The notes: a model not told the origin generated them from the letters alone. A stretch of DNA of 64,000 nt from Agapetus fuscipes (GCA_951799405.1 OX637344.1:4464001-4528000); one strand, 5' to 3'. Shown: positions 32,847 through 44,345, counted from the stretch's first letter. Translations and numbers: made by a program.

Positions 32847-33025
32847 GAACCCGTTCCCACTTGTCGGGTGTCAGGTTCGTATATTAATCGGAGGTCCCAG
32901 TGGCAGAACATTATGTATGAAGCTATTCACACGTCTTATCGTACACCGATTTTGTCCGAAATGTTCTTCCACTGGAACCTCTGATTAATATACGGATCCG
33001 ACACCCGACAAGTGGGAACGAGCTC
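32847..33025. mobile_element. Harbinger-like MITE, copy 1
   Basis: 179 bp with inverted ends CCGTTCCCACTTGTCGGGTG and complement, flanked by TTA at 32844-32846 and 33026-33028. A TTA duplication fits the PIF/Harbinger group. Confidence 0.8.
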
Positions 33026-33027
33026 TT

Positions 33028-33093
33028 ACGCAACTCAACGCAACTAAGCTACACATATGTGTAACATATATAGTATGGCTTTTTGCCGCGTTA
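33028..33093 (-). repeat. SINE-2 3' end fragment
   Basis: Contains the complement of CTTAGTTGCGTTG and part of the ACACTATATGTG block, sandwiched between two inverted MITE copies. Confidence 0.65.
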
Positions 33094-33264
33094 TTTCCAC
33101 TTGGTTGGGTGTCGGATCTGTATATTAATCGAAAGGTTCCAGTGGCATAGCATTTCTGACAAAATCGGGTTCCGACAAATGTGAACAGCTTCATACATAA
33201 TGTTCTGCCACTGGGACCTCCGATTAATATACGGACCTGACACCCGACAAGTGGGAACGGGCTC
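33094..33264. mobile_element. Harbinger-like MITE, copy 2 (inverted)
   Basis: 171 bp, opposite orientation to copy 1. TTA at 33091-33093 and 33265-33267; the left terminus is slightly shortened. Confidence 0.8.
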
Positions 33265-33267
33265 TTA

Positions 33268-33340
33268 GACGTGCCTGTTTGCGAGCATCCATTTAATATT
33301 AATTGCAAATGTTAATATATCTTGCAACTTAGATTATAGA
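33268..33340 (+). repeat. LINE-A tail fragment
   Basis: From GACGTGCCTGTTTGCGAGCA to the TTAGATTATAG tail. Confidence 0.65.
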
Positions 33341-33344
33341 TGTT

Positions 33345-33705
33345 TAAAAATACCTAGAAAAACTTTTGTACAAAAAAAAATTTTAGGAAAACATGCACAT
33401 TTTTTCCATGCAAAAATAGCAAAAACAATGTAGAAATAAAGTTAGCACTGAAAGGGTTCAACTTCTTTTGCTTTATTCCCAGCTGATGTGTATCTAAAAG
33501 CTATTAATTGCACCCCCTGTCTTCACCTTCTGGATCTTTCTCGTCATTAGTCTGAAATCTGGATTTCTAGAAAGTCACTTAGCCGAGTATTATGTCAGAA
33601 GTCACTCCATATTTTTTCTTCCCCCGTCCTCTATTCTCTCACCTGATAAACTAAGACCTCGTCTCCCCAGTGCTTGTAAGGCTTATCCACCATTCGATTC
33701 AAAGA
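33345..33705. other. Unassigned DNA
   Basis: Nothing recognised. Confidence 0.35.
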
Positions 33706-34010
33706 TGACCGGTTCGAAGTCTTGTGGTTTAACACTTCTGACTCGTAAATGGAAGGTTGTGGGTTCGAATCCCGGCAAAGCACAAAAAATATACCATTTA
33801 TATTTTCAAATATGCTCTTCGCTCGGGGAAAAATTCATAAATCTTTACCAAATATCGGTCACTAAAAGCCCATCCAGCACTACAGCAATTGGGTTTTGCT
33901 TGGGAATTGACGCTTTCTACAGCAACGACCAAGCTCGCAGAAGGCTCTTGTGGTGCGACACACTGAAACACCGCTCACCAAATAAATCATCCTTATATTA
34001 TTATTATTAT
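33706..34010 (+). repeat. SINE-1, full length
   Basis: B box GGTTCGAATCC exact; ends in (ATT)n at 33996-34010. Confidence 0.85.
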
Positions 34011-34011
34011 G

Positions 34012-34275
34012 ACCGTCGAAATAGATTTGAAGCGCAAGACGCTGGGTATGGAGTGGTTGACTTAGTCCAGCCGTACCGTCAGACAAGTATTTTGGGGACC
34101 GTGCTTTCCGATTTGCGGGTCCAATGGAGTGGAACAGACTACCGCCTAATGTGAGGAAGGTAAAAACTGATAGTATGTTTAAAGGAGCACAAAAGACGCA
34201 TCTTTACAAAAAAATATCCGTGATTTGAGAGGGCCCTTGAGGTGTGACACTCACAACAAATAAATTATCATTGTA
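34012..34275 (+). pseudogene. LINE-B ORF2 C-terminus and 3' end
   Basis: A frameshifted copy of the protein end seen at 22805-23115 (same GGACCGTGCTTTCCGATTTG and AAGACGCATCTTTAC blocks), followed by GGGCCCTTGAGGTGTGACAC. It lies right after a SINE-1 copy, so the two 3' ends can be compared side by side. Confidence 0.75.
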
Positions 34276-34439
34276 TAAATGTGACCCTAAAATGAAATCG
34301 TCTCAAGAATCGCGTTCTACAGAATTTGGACTACGAAAAAAAACGTAGAACACGATTTTGTAGAAGTTTTGTAAACATTTTCAAAATAAATTTTCAGTTT
34401 TCATAACATATAGGTCCAGTTCATATACAAACATTGCTC

Positions 34440-34600
34440 ATGTAAAATCGGGGCTATGGCCGAGGGGCTCAAGTGGAAGATCTTTCTAGCGTATTTGGAA
34501 TAGAATAACGCTGGTTCGATCCCCGCCTGGGTGATTTGACCATAACTTTGATTCTGGTTCAATAGATGTCATTGGGTATTTTTTAATTAATTATTCATTA
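34440..34600 (+). repeat. SINE-4: tRNA-like head, serine-type
   Basis: GGCCGAGGGGCTCAAGTGG (A box) and GGTTCGATCCCCGCC (B box at about 34510-34524), followed by non-tRNA sequence. A third, single-copy tRNA-derived family in this window. Confidence 0.55.
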
Positions 34601-35139
34601 AAATATACAATAATGAATTATATGTTGATGATATTAATACCTTTTTCTGGCCAGGCAGAATAGGATGGTGAATTGCATTCCTCTTCACAAATCTATTTTT
34701 TTTTAAATCACCTCTGATGGAGGTAAGTCAAACAAGCACTAAATTGACGACCCGTCTTAAGTCCAGACTGTTTTTATGACATGCATAAAGCTGTCCCAGA
34801 CTTAACTCAGAGGCGAGCATCCTACACAGGCAAGTATAACCATAAGCAGGCACGTGCACAGCGTTTCAAGCGTGAATAGGCAACTATGATGTTTTCTGGG
34901 ATGTCTTCTATAGTATTTTGTGGAATGCCAGCATGCCAGGGATTGTGGGTGATATCAATGTAGATGTAAAGATGAGTTTTTCTTTCCCAATAGATGTATT
35001 ATTTCATAACAGTGTTTACAATGCGAGAGACAAAACCAGACACCGTCTGAAAACATTCCAGCAACAATTATGAATTATTCCAGTTTCTGGTATATATTTC
35101 TTTGATTTAAATTATTATTCTTTATATATTTATATTATT
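34600..35139. other. Unassigned AT-rich DNA
   Basis: Nothing recognised. Confidence 0.35.
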
Positions 35140-35438
35140 CTTTGATTTAAAAAAATGTAATTTGTCATGTATGTTCCTTGACTTATAGGTTGTTATGCGG
35201 CTGACCACCCATAATATAAAAATTGGTTCACTTTGCCAATGTCACCCCTGTTTCAGGGAAGGACGGCAAGAGTTGCAAGGCTTATGTTCATTTGAGATTG
35301 GGTTTTTATATTGAAGGTCCACATGCGGCATGTGTTAGCGCGAAATTATACATATCTGCTTGTGGGAATGCATTTAGTATAAATCTTAAATGATATATAT
35401 CTTTGCAGCTTAGATTAGATTAGATTAGATTATATCAG
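35140..35438 (+). repeat. LINE-A 3' UTR and 3' end
   Basis: Truncated inside the 3' UTR (GTAATTTGTCATGTATG); close to the copy at 56210-56638. Confidence 0.85.
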
Positions 35439-35547
35439 ATGCATATTACATTCTCAACGTACAGTTTAGAATATAAAATATTGCGTACGCTCATCTCGAT
35501 TCTGTAAATCCAAAAAATGTATAAAAACCAAATCACTCACTAGGAGT

Positions 35548-35690
35548 CCATAATCTTTAATCTATGCATTTAAGATTCATATAACATTCATTCTTACAAG
35601 AAGACACGTAGAAGTTTGCGTTTACATATGCTGCATGTGAATTTACAGCATAAAAAGGCAATCTCAAATGAACGTAAGCCCTGCAACTGT
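35548..35690 (-). repeat. LINE-A 3' tail half
   Basis: Tail and middle only. Confidence 0.7.
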
Positions 35691-35717
35691 AGTCGAAAGC
35701 AAATAAATTATGCATAA

Positions 35718-36237
35718 AATGCTTAGAGCCAGGACATATAATGCGCGGGTGCAGCAAAAATATTGAATGCACTGTGTGTGCACGCCATCATAATACTCTA
35801 TTGCATTTTAAGGGCGCTAGCACGCCGGTAAGGGCGACTGGTGCTGACGTCGAAGGAAATGTTGTGTTGGAGTTGCCAACCAGCAATCCTGTATCGGTGG
35901 CATTGTGCTCTGTCTGCTCGAGTCGGACTCGGCTTCATTTTCATCGGTACTTTTGGGTACGGCAAAGTGTACTGCTAAGAATGAAAATGGCCGTGTCAAA
36001 ATTATTCGGGCAATAATTGATAGCGCTTCACAGCGTGATTTCATCACGGTGGAGTGCGCTAAGTCGTTGGCTTTGCCTATTTTAGCCACGGATAGGAAGT
36101 TTGTTTCTAAAGTGGGAAATAGTCAAAGTGAGATAAAGGGCGTCACATCTTTAACCATTCGATCAAGGATTGAGGATATATTTGAATTTAAAATTGAACC
36201 GCTGGTTGTAGACACCATAACAGACAAGTTGTAGACA
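35718..36237 (+). pseudogene. BEL/Pao gag-protease fragment
   Basis: It begins with the second half of a zinc knuckle (CLEPGHIMRGCSK) followed by C-x2-C and HHNTLLHF, the pattern of BEL/Pao Gag. After a frameshift near 35915 it continues with LLGTAKC and the protease region RAIIDSASQRDFIT. The expected DSGSQ is here DSASQ, so the active-site Gly is lost. It ends at a stop at 36232-36234. No LTR was found around it. Confidence 0.75.
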
Positions 36238-36249
36238 CCATAACGTAGT

Positions 36250-36302
36250 CGAAACAGGAGTGACTAATTATTTTTTACAGCATGAGTGGTAAGCCTCATA
36301 AA
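36250..36302 (-). repeat. LINE-A head fragment
   Basis: Complement of the ACCATTTTTTACAGCATG region. Confidence 0.55.
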
Positions 36303-36311
36303 TATAAATAT

Positions 36312-36440
36312 AAGGATCTGTAACTGTAACTCTGTCGCTATTCCGCTAGGGGTGGCTAGAGTCTCTGCAGAGTTGCCTCCATTTTTTTCCTATCCTGACA
36401 TACCTCTTTCAATTCTTTCATATCCATCACCTTTTTCTAT
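36312..36440 (-). repeat. LINE-A2 3' end
   Basis: Reverse complement of 32200-32325, with a GTAACT tail at 36316-36330. Confidence 0.75.
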
Positions 36441-36464
36441 ATTTGAAATTGGACTGTTTATTTT

Positions 36465-36532
36465 TGTTCCAACCCACGAAATATCGATTGTAAGTCCGTA
36501 GCGTTAAGCACTAGACCACGGGTTGATCAACT
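36465..36532 (-). repeat. tRNA-like SINE head, degenerate
   Basis: The complement has GTGGTCTAGTGCTTAACGC and a TTCGTGGGTTGG stretch. Confidence 0.4.
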
Positions 36533-36889
36533 AAACACAGCTGCATAGATAATTGCCTTTCAAATATCAAACTTTCGATAGGAGGGGAAAATTACGAATT
36601 CTCTATGAAATTTCTCTCGCTTGTTTACCAAGCCGCCAGGTTGATAGAGATTTCATGGATGAGATGATCAAATAATTACTCATCACACGCTGAGGTGGAT
36701 ACTTCCAAGCTAATACTTTCGCCAAAGCCACTCCTGTTTCAGGGAAGTTACTTTTACAAACTGCACATTAATGGACCGAAAATGTTTGTTATTTTGTGTA
36801 AAAAAAATTGTGTTATAGAAAAACTTGCTTATTTATATTGTAACGTTTTCTGCTGGGTTCTCTTTTTTATTAAAATGTCCTAATTTATT
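36533..36889. other. Unassigned DNA
   Basis: Nothing recognised. Confidence 0.3.
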
Positions 36890-37085
36890 GCTACAGAATT
36901 TATTTTTCACAATTTATTTCACAATTTATCAATCACTGTTTATAGTTGTAACTCAGCAAATTGTTTTCTTGCGACTCTGCTGTCCGTACAATTTTGATCT
37001 CTTTTATAATGAACCAGAGAGGTCTTTCTCACATTCACTAGGTCATTCCACCACCAGAATGTTATGTACACACACAATCACAACC
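36890..37085 (+). repeat. Dispersed repeat pair D, copy 2
   Basis: Partner of 28970-29200, inverted. Confidence 0.55.
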
Positions 37086-37689
37086 ACTTACAGACGTTAC
37101 TTCTCACGTGCATATGTGTGCGCAGTCAAGTTTGCAACTATATATTTTTGAAAATGGGTTCAAGGAATGATTTTCCGGTACTTGTGTACCCGTCTTAATT
37201 TAATCTTTTCAATAGCTAACATCAATTGCAATTACCTTTCAGTGTCTCAAAACAAAGGCAACACAACGCACAACACAACGGTAAATGAAAATATGGCAGA
37301 TAATGGTTTTGAGCTCATCGTAGGAAGAATAGCACATATCTGACGATGCATTGTTACAAATATGTAATGCTTTGCTGATAGACCCCATAGTTTCACATGC
37401 GAAAAATACACAGATGTCGCTGCTGAATTAACAAACTCGCATTCAAAGTGTGTTTAGTTTGCACGTATAAACCCTCAGTGTACACACACTTGCATCACAG
37501 TTCTCATCAAGATCATCTGGATCATCATACTTCACGCTGAAGACGCCCATCGTAGAAAGGGCGAAAAGCTCCAGCTCTCACAGACCACGGCAACAGATTC
37601 CGGAAAACATCACTCCAGCATCATCAGCCGGCCGTGTAAGCCTAAAACTCTTATTAAATATGTAATTGTCTATTTATTTTTATTTTTTT
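37086..37689. other. Unassigned, possible promoter or LTR part
   Basis: Contains TATAAA near 37467 with TCAGT close behind, then GC-richer sequence to about 37640. It precedes repeat S and might belong to the same element. Confidence 0.3.
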
Positions 37690-37970
37690 CTGTGTGATAA
37701 GAAAGTCTGTGAAGTCTCTTTAGAAATAGGTAGATGTTAGGTACTTATATAATTTGTGTTTGTATTATTCGAAGTTCCTCGAGTGTTTGGTCGGATGTTC
37801 TAGTAAAATCTCGCAAGTACCAATTCACAATGATTCGAGAATCATCCTTATTCTTGCTATAAAATAAGGGACAAAAACTCTCTGTAGCTGGAGAATCCAA
37901 ACGACCGTTGTATATTGTTGGTGTAAAGTGAATCGAATCTGAAGTAACATGTGTGAAATAAATTACCGCA
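37690..37970 (+). repeat. Dispersed repeat pair S, copy 2 (solo-LTR-like)
   Basis: Partner of 13680-13960. Confidence 0.5.
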
Positions 37971-39848
37971 GTCTGAATTGAATTGAACCCGCGAAAATCA
38001 TAATATCCTGGTGATACTCTTGGTCGTCTACCAGCGTTTGTCTCCTCAATCATGCCCTCAATTATTTTATGCAGGAGACCTTTCTGGCATATCACGCGTT
38101 TTTGTCTTGATGAAAGAACAAACTGTTTCCATGCAGCTATTTATCAGTAATTAAACAAAAGGTTTATTTTGTTGTTTTCATTATTATTATGTTACTATCG
38201 GGAACAATAACCCATTAAAGTTATTATTTTAAAAGCATCCCCACATGGCAGGGGCGATCATAGGAATTAAGACCTAGTTCGGCAACTTCTAGGTTTTGGG
38301 TGGTTTTCGACAGAACAAGATTATTTTTTGTGCGCAACTCCAAAACAATAAAAATCCGATTTTTTTCATATTCCATACAGCCAGTGGCATTTACAATTTA
38401 ATTAAACCAAAAACGAAAAACCGATTTTTCCAGGGAAACCTGTCGGAACAAAATTTGAAATAGCAATTATCTGAAAACAATGTTAAGAAACATATAACAT
38501 AGTCCCTTCATGTATAAAACTGAAATAATATTTACAATAATTACAGGTAGGTTTTTTTATCGGATATTTCACGAACTGTTATAAGAGAATAATGTAAGTT
38601 GTCTTATGACGGTTCGTGTAATATCCGTTAAAAAAAACTGTGTAGTTATAATTATTGTAAACATGTAAAACGACCGTAATTCCAACCTGAACCTAAAAAT
38701 GAAATAATATTGCATTAGTTGTCTTAAATAAATAACCACCGTGGTTTTTTCTTGCTGTTTCAGACGGACCTTTAAAGTATCTATGAAACTCTTACCTTAG
38801 TCATTGTAGAATCTCTAGCATTATGTAGTTGTTCTGGTCCCACGACACTTACAAATAAATAATGAAAAGCTTAGTGGAAGCCGCCTGAGAATCAAATATC
38901 AGAGTAAATGATTGATTATAATAAGACAAGTCAATAACTCGATACTTGAAGTGGCCTTAAGAAATGCCGTTTTTCTCAATTCTTCCAAACACACACAGTA
39001 TCTAAGGCATAAAACCACTGACTTAATGATGTTATCAGTTATCCATTGTAATAATTAAGTTTCACAATAAATCACAAAAACAATCACAGACGTCAAAAAC
39101 AACGCGCGCGGGCTTGGAAGAAATTGGAGAATGAACAAAAAGTTAAAACTCACACACTTCTTTTCTGCATCTCTTTCATATATATCACCAGTTTATTTCT
39201 GTCTCTACTCTACTATGACGTAAGTGCGTTCCCAATTATTATTGTCTTTTGACCCAGGCAAGCCTGAGTTGAAGCGTACAGACGGTGGCCACATGTGGAT
39301 GTATGAGTGCAATTTGGTTTAAATGTATTGCCGCGCTGGAACCGAGCTACAGTTTAAAATCTCGTTGCCGGACCGCGCTGAGCGTATTGCATGCGTGAAA
39401 ACGGTAGGCGCTAACTTACAAATGTCTAATTCGGGGCTACGAAAATTGCCTATCTTTTAGGCGTCGATTAATATTGTTTCTTATTAAAATTATTGTTTCA
39501 AAAATATTTTTTCTTTTCTAAAAAGTAAGTTCGGCGAGGACTAATGGTCTTTATGATATGCACGCCACTGCCACATGGTGTGTGCGGCCATCTTTTGTAT
39601 TTAACAAGATTTCCCAGAGGTTTTCCCCTCGGATAATGCAGGAAACGTAACAAACTTTGTTTTTCCCCATAATTAAATTATTTAACAATTTTCAGCGACA
39701 CATTGCTCATTCTTTTGATTTTTCATCTTAAATAATCTGTTGGTGTACAAGATTTTCGGCAGTAACTTTATAAAAGCAGATTGTTTTTTTTTAAATCCTG
39801 TGCGGGAGACTCCCTAGATTTTAGAGACTCTAGGGGTCTATGATACTT
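37971..39848. other. Unassigned DNA
   Basis: No gene found. 38565-38632 holds two inverted copies of CGGATATTTCACGAAC, the sequence that ends the foldback arms at 25441 and 25841. Confidence 0.35.
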
Positions 39849-39849
39849 G

Positions 39850-40101
39850 TTGTAGCGCCGCAGAGGTGTTTACGAGCTTGGTCGTTGCTACAAAGCGCCA
39901 ATACTCAAACAAAACCCAGTTGCTGTAAGGCTGAATGGACCTTTAGTGACCGTTCTTTGGTAGAGGTTTTATGAATTTTTCAAACCCGCGAAGAGCATAT
40001 TTGAAAATATAAACGGTATATTTTTTGTGCTACGCCGGGATTCGAACTCACAGCCTTCCATTAACGAGTCCGAAGTATTGCCACTAGACTACAGACCGGT
40101 C
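39850..40101 (-). repeat. SINE-1, nearly complete
   Basis: Head and body intact; the 3' tail is shortened. Confidence 0.8.
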
Positions 40102-40539
40102 GACAATGTCAATGAAAGGTCATCTTTGAATCAAATAGTAGATAATCCAAACAAGTACTGTGGAGACGTATTGTATTAAAAGTATGACGCTCTGTACTTG
40201 TCATGAATATTCTCCGAATTTATTATGAGTCCATCATCTTTTTCAGGATGGTCCATTTGCTCAATACGACCCAGCCAATGGGGTCTGCATACATTTATTG
40301 GTCGGACCTCATCACATACTTCCATGAAAATTACATAAGCCGCGTTTTTTCGGCGTAATCAAGAATATTGTTTGCATTTGACAGACCTTGCGTACGCTCT
40401 GCTAGTTTCAGTATTCAGATTGACAGTTTATTCATTCGATTCTAAAATAGCATATTAGTACAAGATCTTTCAAAATATATGAAATATTTCAACAAAAACC
40501 TTGTGGAACTCCATTGAAGAATACATAATATATAATTAA

Positions 40540-40825
40540 AGGATATATTCATTCAAAGCTCTCAGATGTATGCCCACAAACAAACACATGTAGTTCGCGT
40601 TTACAAATGCTGATTGTGTACTTACAACTAAAATCCAAACCTCAAATGAACATAAGCCCTGCAACTCTTGCCGACATTCCCTGAAACAGGGGTGATATTG
40701 GCAAAGTGAACCATTTTTTACAGTATGGGTGGTCAGCCTCATACCAACCTATAAGTCAAGGAATACGAGCAATAAATAACATTTAAGTAAAAAAAAAAAA
40801 AACAAAACCTTAAAAAGAAGTTATC
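40540..40825 (-). repeat. LINE-A 3' end plus part of UTR
   Basis: Runs past the TTCCTTGACTTA boundary into the A-rich UTR. Confidence 0.85.
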
Positions 40826-40868
40826 CCGTGAATCTTATTAGACAACCACGCTTGCAGTGAGGTGTCTT

Positions 40869-40934
40869 TTCTCTTGAGGTGTGATTCTCACAATAACTGC
40901 GCTCACCAAATTATACATCCTAATATTATTATTT
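40869..40934 (+). repeat. SINE-1 tail fragment
   Basis: TCTTGAGGTGTGATTCTCAC to the ATT tail. Confidence 0.65.
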
Positions 40935-40936
40935 GT

Positions 40937-41108
40937 GTTGGGCTATAAAAAATCATATTTACCAAAGACTGGTCATAAAAGGTCCATCTAATCTTACAGC
41001 AACTGTGTTTTTCTTGTGAAATTGACGCTTTCTATAGCGACAGCCAAGCTTGCAGGGGACTTTTGAGGTGCGATTCACACAAAAACAACATTCAACAAAT
41101 AAATAATC
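40937..41108 (+). repeat. SINE-1 3' half
   Basis: Lies in tandem behind the previous fragment. Confidence 0.75.
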
Positions 41109-41364
41109 GGTACATTCATTTATTTAAACATTAAACAAATTCAATACAAAAACAGATTTAACTTCGGTTTCAGATGTTTCTTTTTCCTACTCATTGATAC
41201 AATTTTGGGGTCCAAGACATTCGGCAGTATACCTCTGTATCCCTATTTTAGTGGCAAATTTCAGAGACCAAGATTTCTATTTGTAGTTTTCTGTGCCTAT
41301 TATATATAAGTCTTATATTTAACTATATAAGTGTAATCGTCCCTTCCACATTTAGTTTTTGAGA

Positions 41365-43249
41365 CTAACCGCCCACTTTTTTTGTGGTTTTTTCAGTCAC
41401 ACTTCCTGGTGTTGTACGCTCAGTAACCGGTTTTTGAGGCGCAGTTGTCGGTGGTTTAGGCTTAGTTTCCGGTTTTTGAGGCACAGTTACCGGCTTTTGA
41501 GGCATAGTAGGCTCCGGTTTATTGGTGACGGGCGGAACGGTTGTGGGTTTGCCAATTGCATCTATGCCAAGACAAAATTTATTCCACAATACAATTCTGT
41601 TCTTAATTTTTTCGCATAACTTTCTTTTGAGAGCGACAAAATTGGCAAAAGCGATTCCAAATCCTCTCTCACTAACGTTATCTGTAAAAAAACAATGAGT
41701 TATTTATTTTTTAATATTTGAACAGTGTTCTTCACACGCATCAAATTCGTGGTTTATCCGCTACCTAAAGTTAGAATCACAAACAAAAAAAACGCTTATC
41801 CCTAGATTAGCTATAACAAGGAGTGTGATTAAGTTTATAAGGCGAAAAAAGTAGTTTGGTTTTATATATCAAGGAAAACCCCTTAAATGCGGTTTCCACC
41901 TAGTTTTAGAAACTGGTTTAAATACTGCGAGTTGTATTTTGAAAATTCAAGAAGGTACTAAATACCACGCACAGTAAACGACAGTTGTACCTTAATCGTG
42001 AAGATCAGGGCGTCATATGAGTTGTATAACTCTGTTGATTTTCGTGTAAAGAAAAAACAATATTTTCACCATTTTAAATACTTTATCCACATTTTCTTAG
42101 TTCACTCCTTGCGTACTTACATAGTGACTTATTTTAATCAAATCTTTATATCCTAAGGACCAGTCTTATTCTAGTGGTTAAAGCTAAGGTAGTGGATTCA
42201 ATTTCCAATAAAGCAATATAAAATATAATTTCATTTACAAAAATGTTTTTCGCTAGATCGAAAAGTCAATAAACCATTTTTTAAGACAGGTCATAAAGAT
42301 GCATCCAGCCATAGAGTTACAGGGTTTTGTTTGCAAAATTAGCGCTAAGTAACGATGAACAAGCGTGCAGAGGGCTCTTGAGGAGTGATCCACACAAAAC
42401 AGCACTCACAAAAAAATACATAAATATTTTTGTGTCAATCACACTTCAACCTCGAGCGGACAAACACTAAGGTCAGCTCCATCAAGAAGCAGCTGCCTGG
42501 ACATTCCTGCAAGAAGGCCCCGCACTGTTTTTGGAGACAGGACATTCAAGGCGGCCGCTCCATTGACTTGGAATGCTATTCCCGCCTCACTGAGGGAACT
42601 GGATTTGGAGAGACTATTTATAATAAGTCTCAAGACTCACCTCTTCGTCCAATCATATGGACAAGCGCATTTGCAATGACACACTGTCATAAAAAGCGCT
42701 GTATAAATTTTGTATTAATAATAATAATAATAAGAGCCTTCTTCATGCTTGTTCGTAGCCAGTGAGTGCCAATTTTTCAAGCAAGACCCAATTACTATAA
42801 GGCTGGGTGAACCATTGTGGCCGATGTTTTGGTATAGGTAAAAAAGGTTTTCAAGGCCTTCCGCCACTTGAGAAAATATATAGCTTTGCAGGACGGTTAT
42901 GAGGAGGGTTTAAGCCTACGTACTTCGGTCACGTTAAAAAGATAACCAGCGAACAACATTTTTGAAAAAATAATTAATATTTGTTTATCTTTAGTTATTA
43001 CAACACTGTTTTATTTTCACCATTATTTAAATATTCAAATGATAAAGAGTGAAAATAAAACAGTGTTTGAATAACTAAATATAAGATGAATTTTCAGTGT
43101 TAATGCACCAAACATTCAAAATATTTTTTATACTTGAAGTTACCAAAAAATAACTCACTTTCTTTTTGTTGTTCATGAGGTGTTGAAGATACGTTTACAA
43201 TAAACAAAACAAAAAATACAAGGCAGCAGTTAACACCGATGCCTTTCAT
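41365..43249 (-). CDS. Small secreted Pro/Thr-rich protein (two exons)
   Basis: Minus-strand gene. Exon 1 CDS is 43159-43249 (30 codons plus one base); exon 2 is 41365-41681, ending in TAG. The intron (41682-43158, 1477 bp) has donor AAA|GTGAGT and acceptor TTTTTTTACAG, and the reading frame is kept across the join. The product has 135 residues: MKGIGVN, a hydrophobic run and VSS-T give a clear signal peptide with cleavage near residue 22. The mature protein has two cysteines (C53 and C67, 13 apart) and a tail from about 75 with three PQKP repeats (about 91, 98 and 112), rich in Pro, Thr and Lys, which suits O-glycosylation. I do not recognise the family; secretion is well supported, function unknown. 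The intron carries SINE-1, a LINE end and a foldback hairpin. Further exons cannot be excluded. Confidence 0.8.
42158..42425 (+). repeat. SINE-1 in the intron
   Basis: Nearly complete, diverged; antisense to the gene. Confidence 0.75.
42430..42735 (+). pseudogene. LINE-C (CR1/L2-like) C-terminus and tail
   Basis: A frame shared with the CR1/L2 C-terminal pattern: RTLFGDRTFKAAAPLTWNAI, then a LKTHLF-like end. It is followed by GCGCTGTATAAATTTTGTAT and an ATA/AAT tail at 42714-42733. It resembles LINE-B in protein but has another 3' end. Confidence 0.75.
42736..42845 (-). repeat. SINE-1 fragment
   Basis: Complement of the body; the tail joins the LINE-C tail. Confidence 0.6.
42985..43086. repeat. 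Foldback hairpin element, copy 2
   Basis: Arms 42985-43020 and 43050-43086 around a loop of about 28 bases, sharing CACTGTTTTATTTTCAC and the following GTGTTAATGCACCAAAC with the hairpin at 17325-17480. Confidence 0.85.
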
Positions 43250-43303
43250 GATTGAATATTTTTAAAACTACTAAAATTGCCTTCGTTGTGACAATTTTCG
43301 AAT

Positions 43304-43336
43304 ACTGAAATATTTTTTTGCATGAATCCCTTTATA
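43304..43336 (-). promoter_or_regulatory. TATA box and TCAGT initiator of the secreted-protein gene
   Basis: On the minus strand TATAAA (43336-43331) is followed 30 bases later by TCAGT, whose A (43306) is the expected start. The 5' UTR would be 57 bases. The spacing and the initiator match the arthropod core promoter consensus. Confidence 0.75.
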
Positions 43337-43519
43337 CATTTTCTAATTTGTGTCATGCGAAAAACCCAGAGCAATTGAAATTTTAATGGATTGACATAAA
43401 TCATTTTTTTATTACTAGCGCCATAAGAAATATATCGCCATTCGTAGAAACTGAAAAAAACAGACGAGTCTATTTTTACAACTGAAAAATGAGGTACAAA
43501 TATTAAAAATATCCCTCGA

Positions 43520-43768
43520 TTCCTTGACTTATAGGTTGGTATGAGGCTGACCACCCATACTGTACAAAGATGGTTCACTTTGCCAATGTAACCCCTGTTT
43601 CAGGGAAGGTCGGCAAGAGTTGCAGGGCTTATGTTCATTTCAGATAAGGTTTTTATATTGAAGGTCCACATGCGGCATGTGTGCGCGAAATTAGATATGC
43701 GGGTCTGCTTGTGGGAATACATTTATATGAATCTCAAATGATACATATCTTTGCAACTTAGATTTAGA
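43520..43768 (+). repeat. LINE-A 3' end, intact
   Basis: Starts at TTCCTTGACTTATAGGTTGG, about 180 bases upstream of the gene's start site and in the opposite orientation to it. Confidence 0.9.
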
Positions 43769-43979
43769 TTTATGTGACGTCACCCGCAGTAAATTCCCGA
43801 TAATCAGGGATTTTTTGCTGGCTCACAGCATTCAGTCATTTAAGGTCCACACTATTTATTTCACATTTTTCCTACAATGTCACTATATATTATATAACCA
43901 TACAAATCTCTTGCACTGTAATTCATATTACATTTGGTAAATAGATAACCCACGGATCATTATTTATTAATGCGGATTG

Positions 43980-44180
43980 TAGTAATTATATTTAAACACG
44001 CCGTTTTCGTTTGTGTCACACCTCAAGGGCCAGTTCAACCACAAAGGAGATACTTCTAGCGAATTCATTGCTCCCTAAAAATGACAACTTCGCTCCGGGT
44101 GTCAGTCTGTTTAACTCACGGTCGCCAAAATTAGTGTGTATTTGACGGTGACGTTGCATCAACCGACAGCACCACTCCCC
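43980..44180 (-). pseudogene. LINE-B 3' end, diverged
   Basis: Complement carries the GGCCCTTGAGGTGTGACAC block; the protein frame is broken. Confidence 0.6.
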
Positions 44181-44221
44181 GCTGACCTCATGTTAGTATG
44201 ATAGTTGCGTTACGAATTGCG

Positions 44222-44345
44222 ATAGGAGTTTTATATTGTAGAGCGACATGCGGCATGTACAAGCGCGAACTTATACGTGTCTGCTGGTGTGCATGCATGT
44301 AATATGAATCTTTAACACCATATATCCATGCACCTTAGAGTGTAG
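44222..44345 (+). repeat. LINE-A 3' tail half
   Basis: Second half of the unit; the tail is eroded. Confidence 0.7.
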
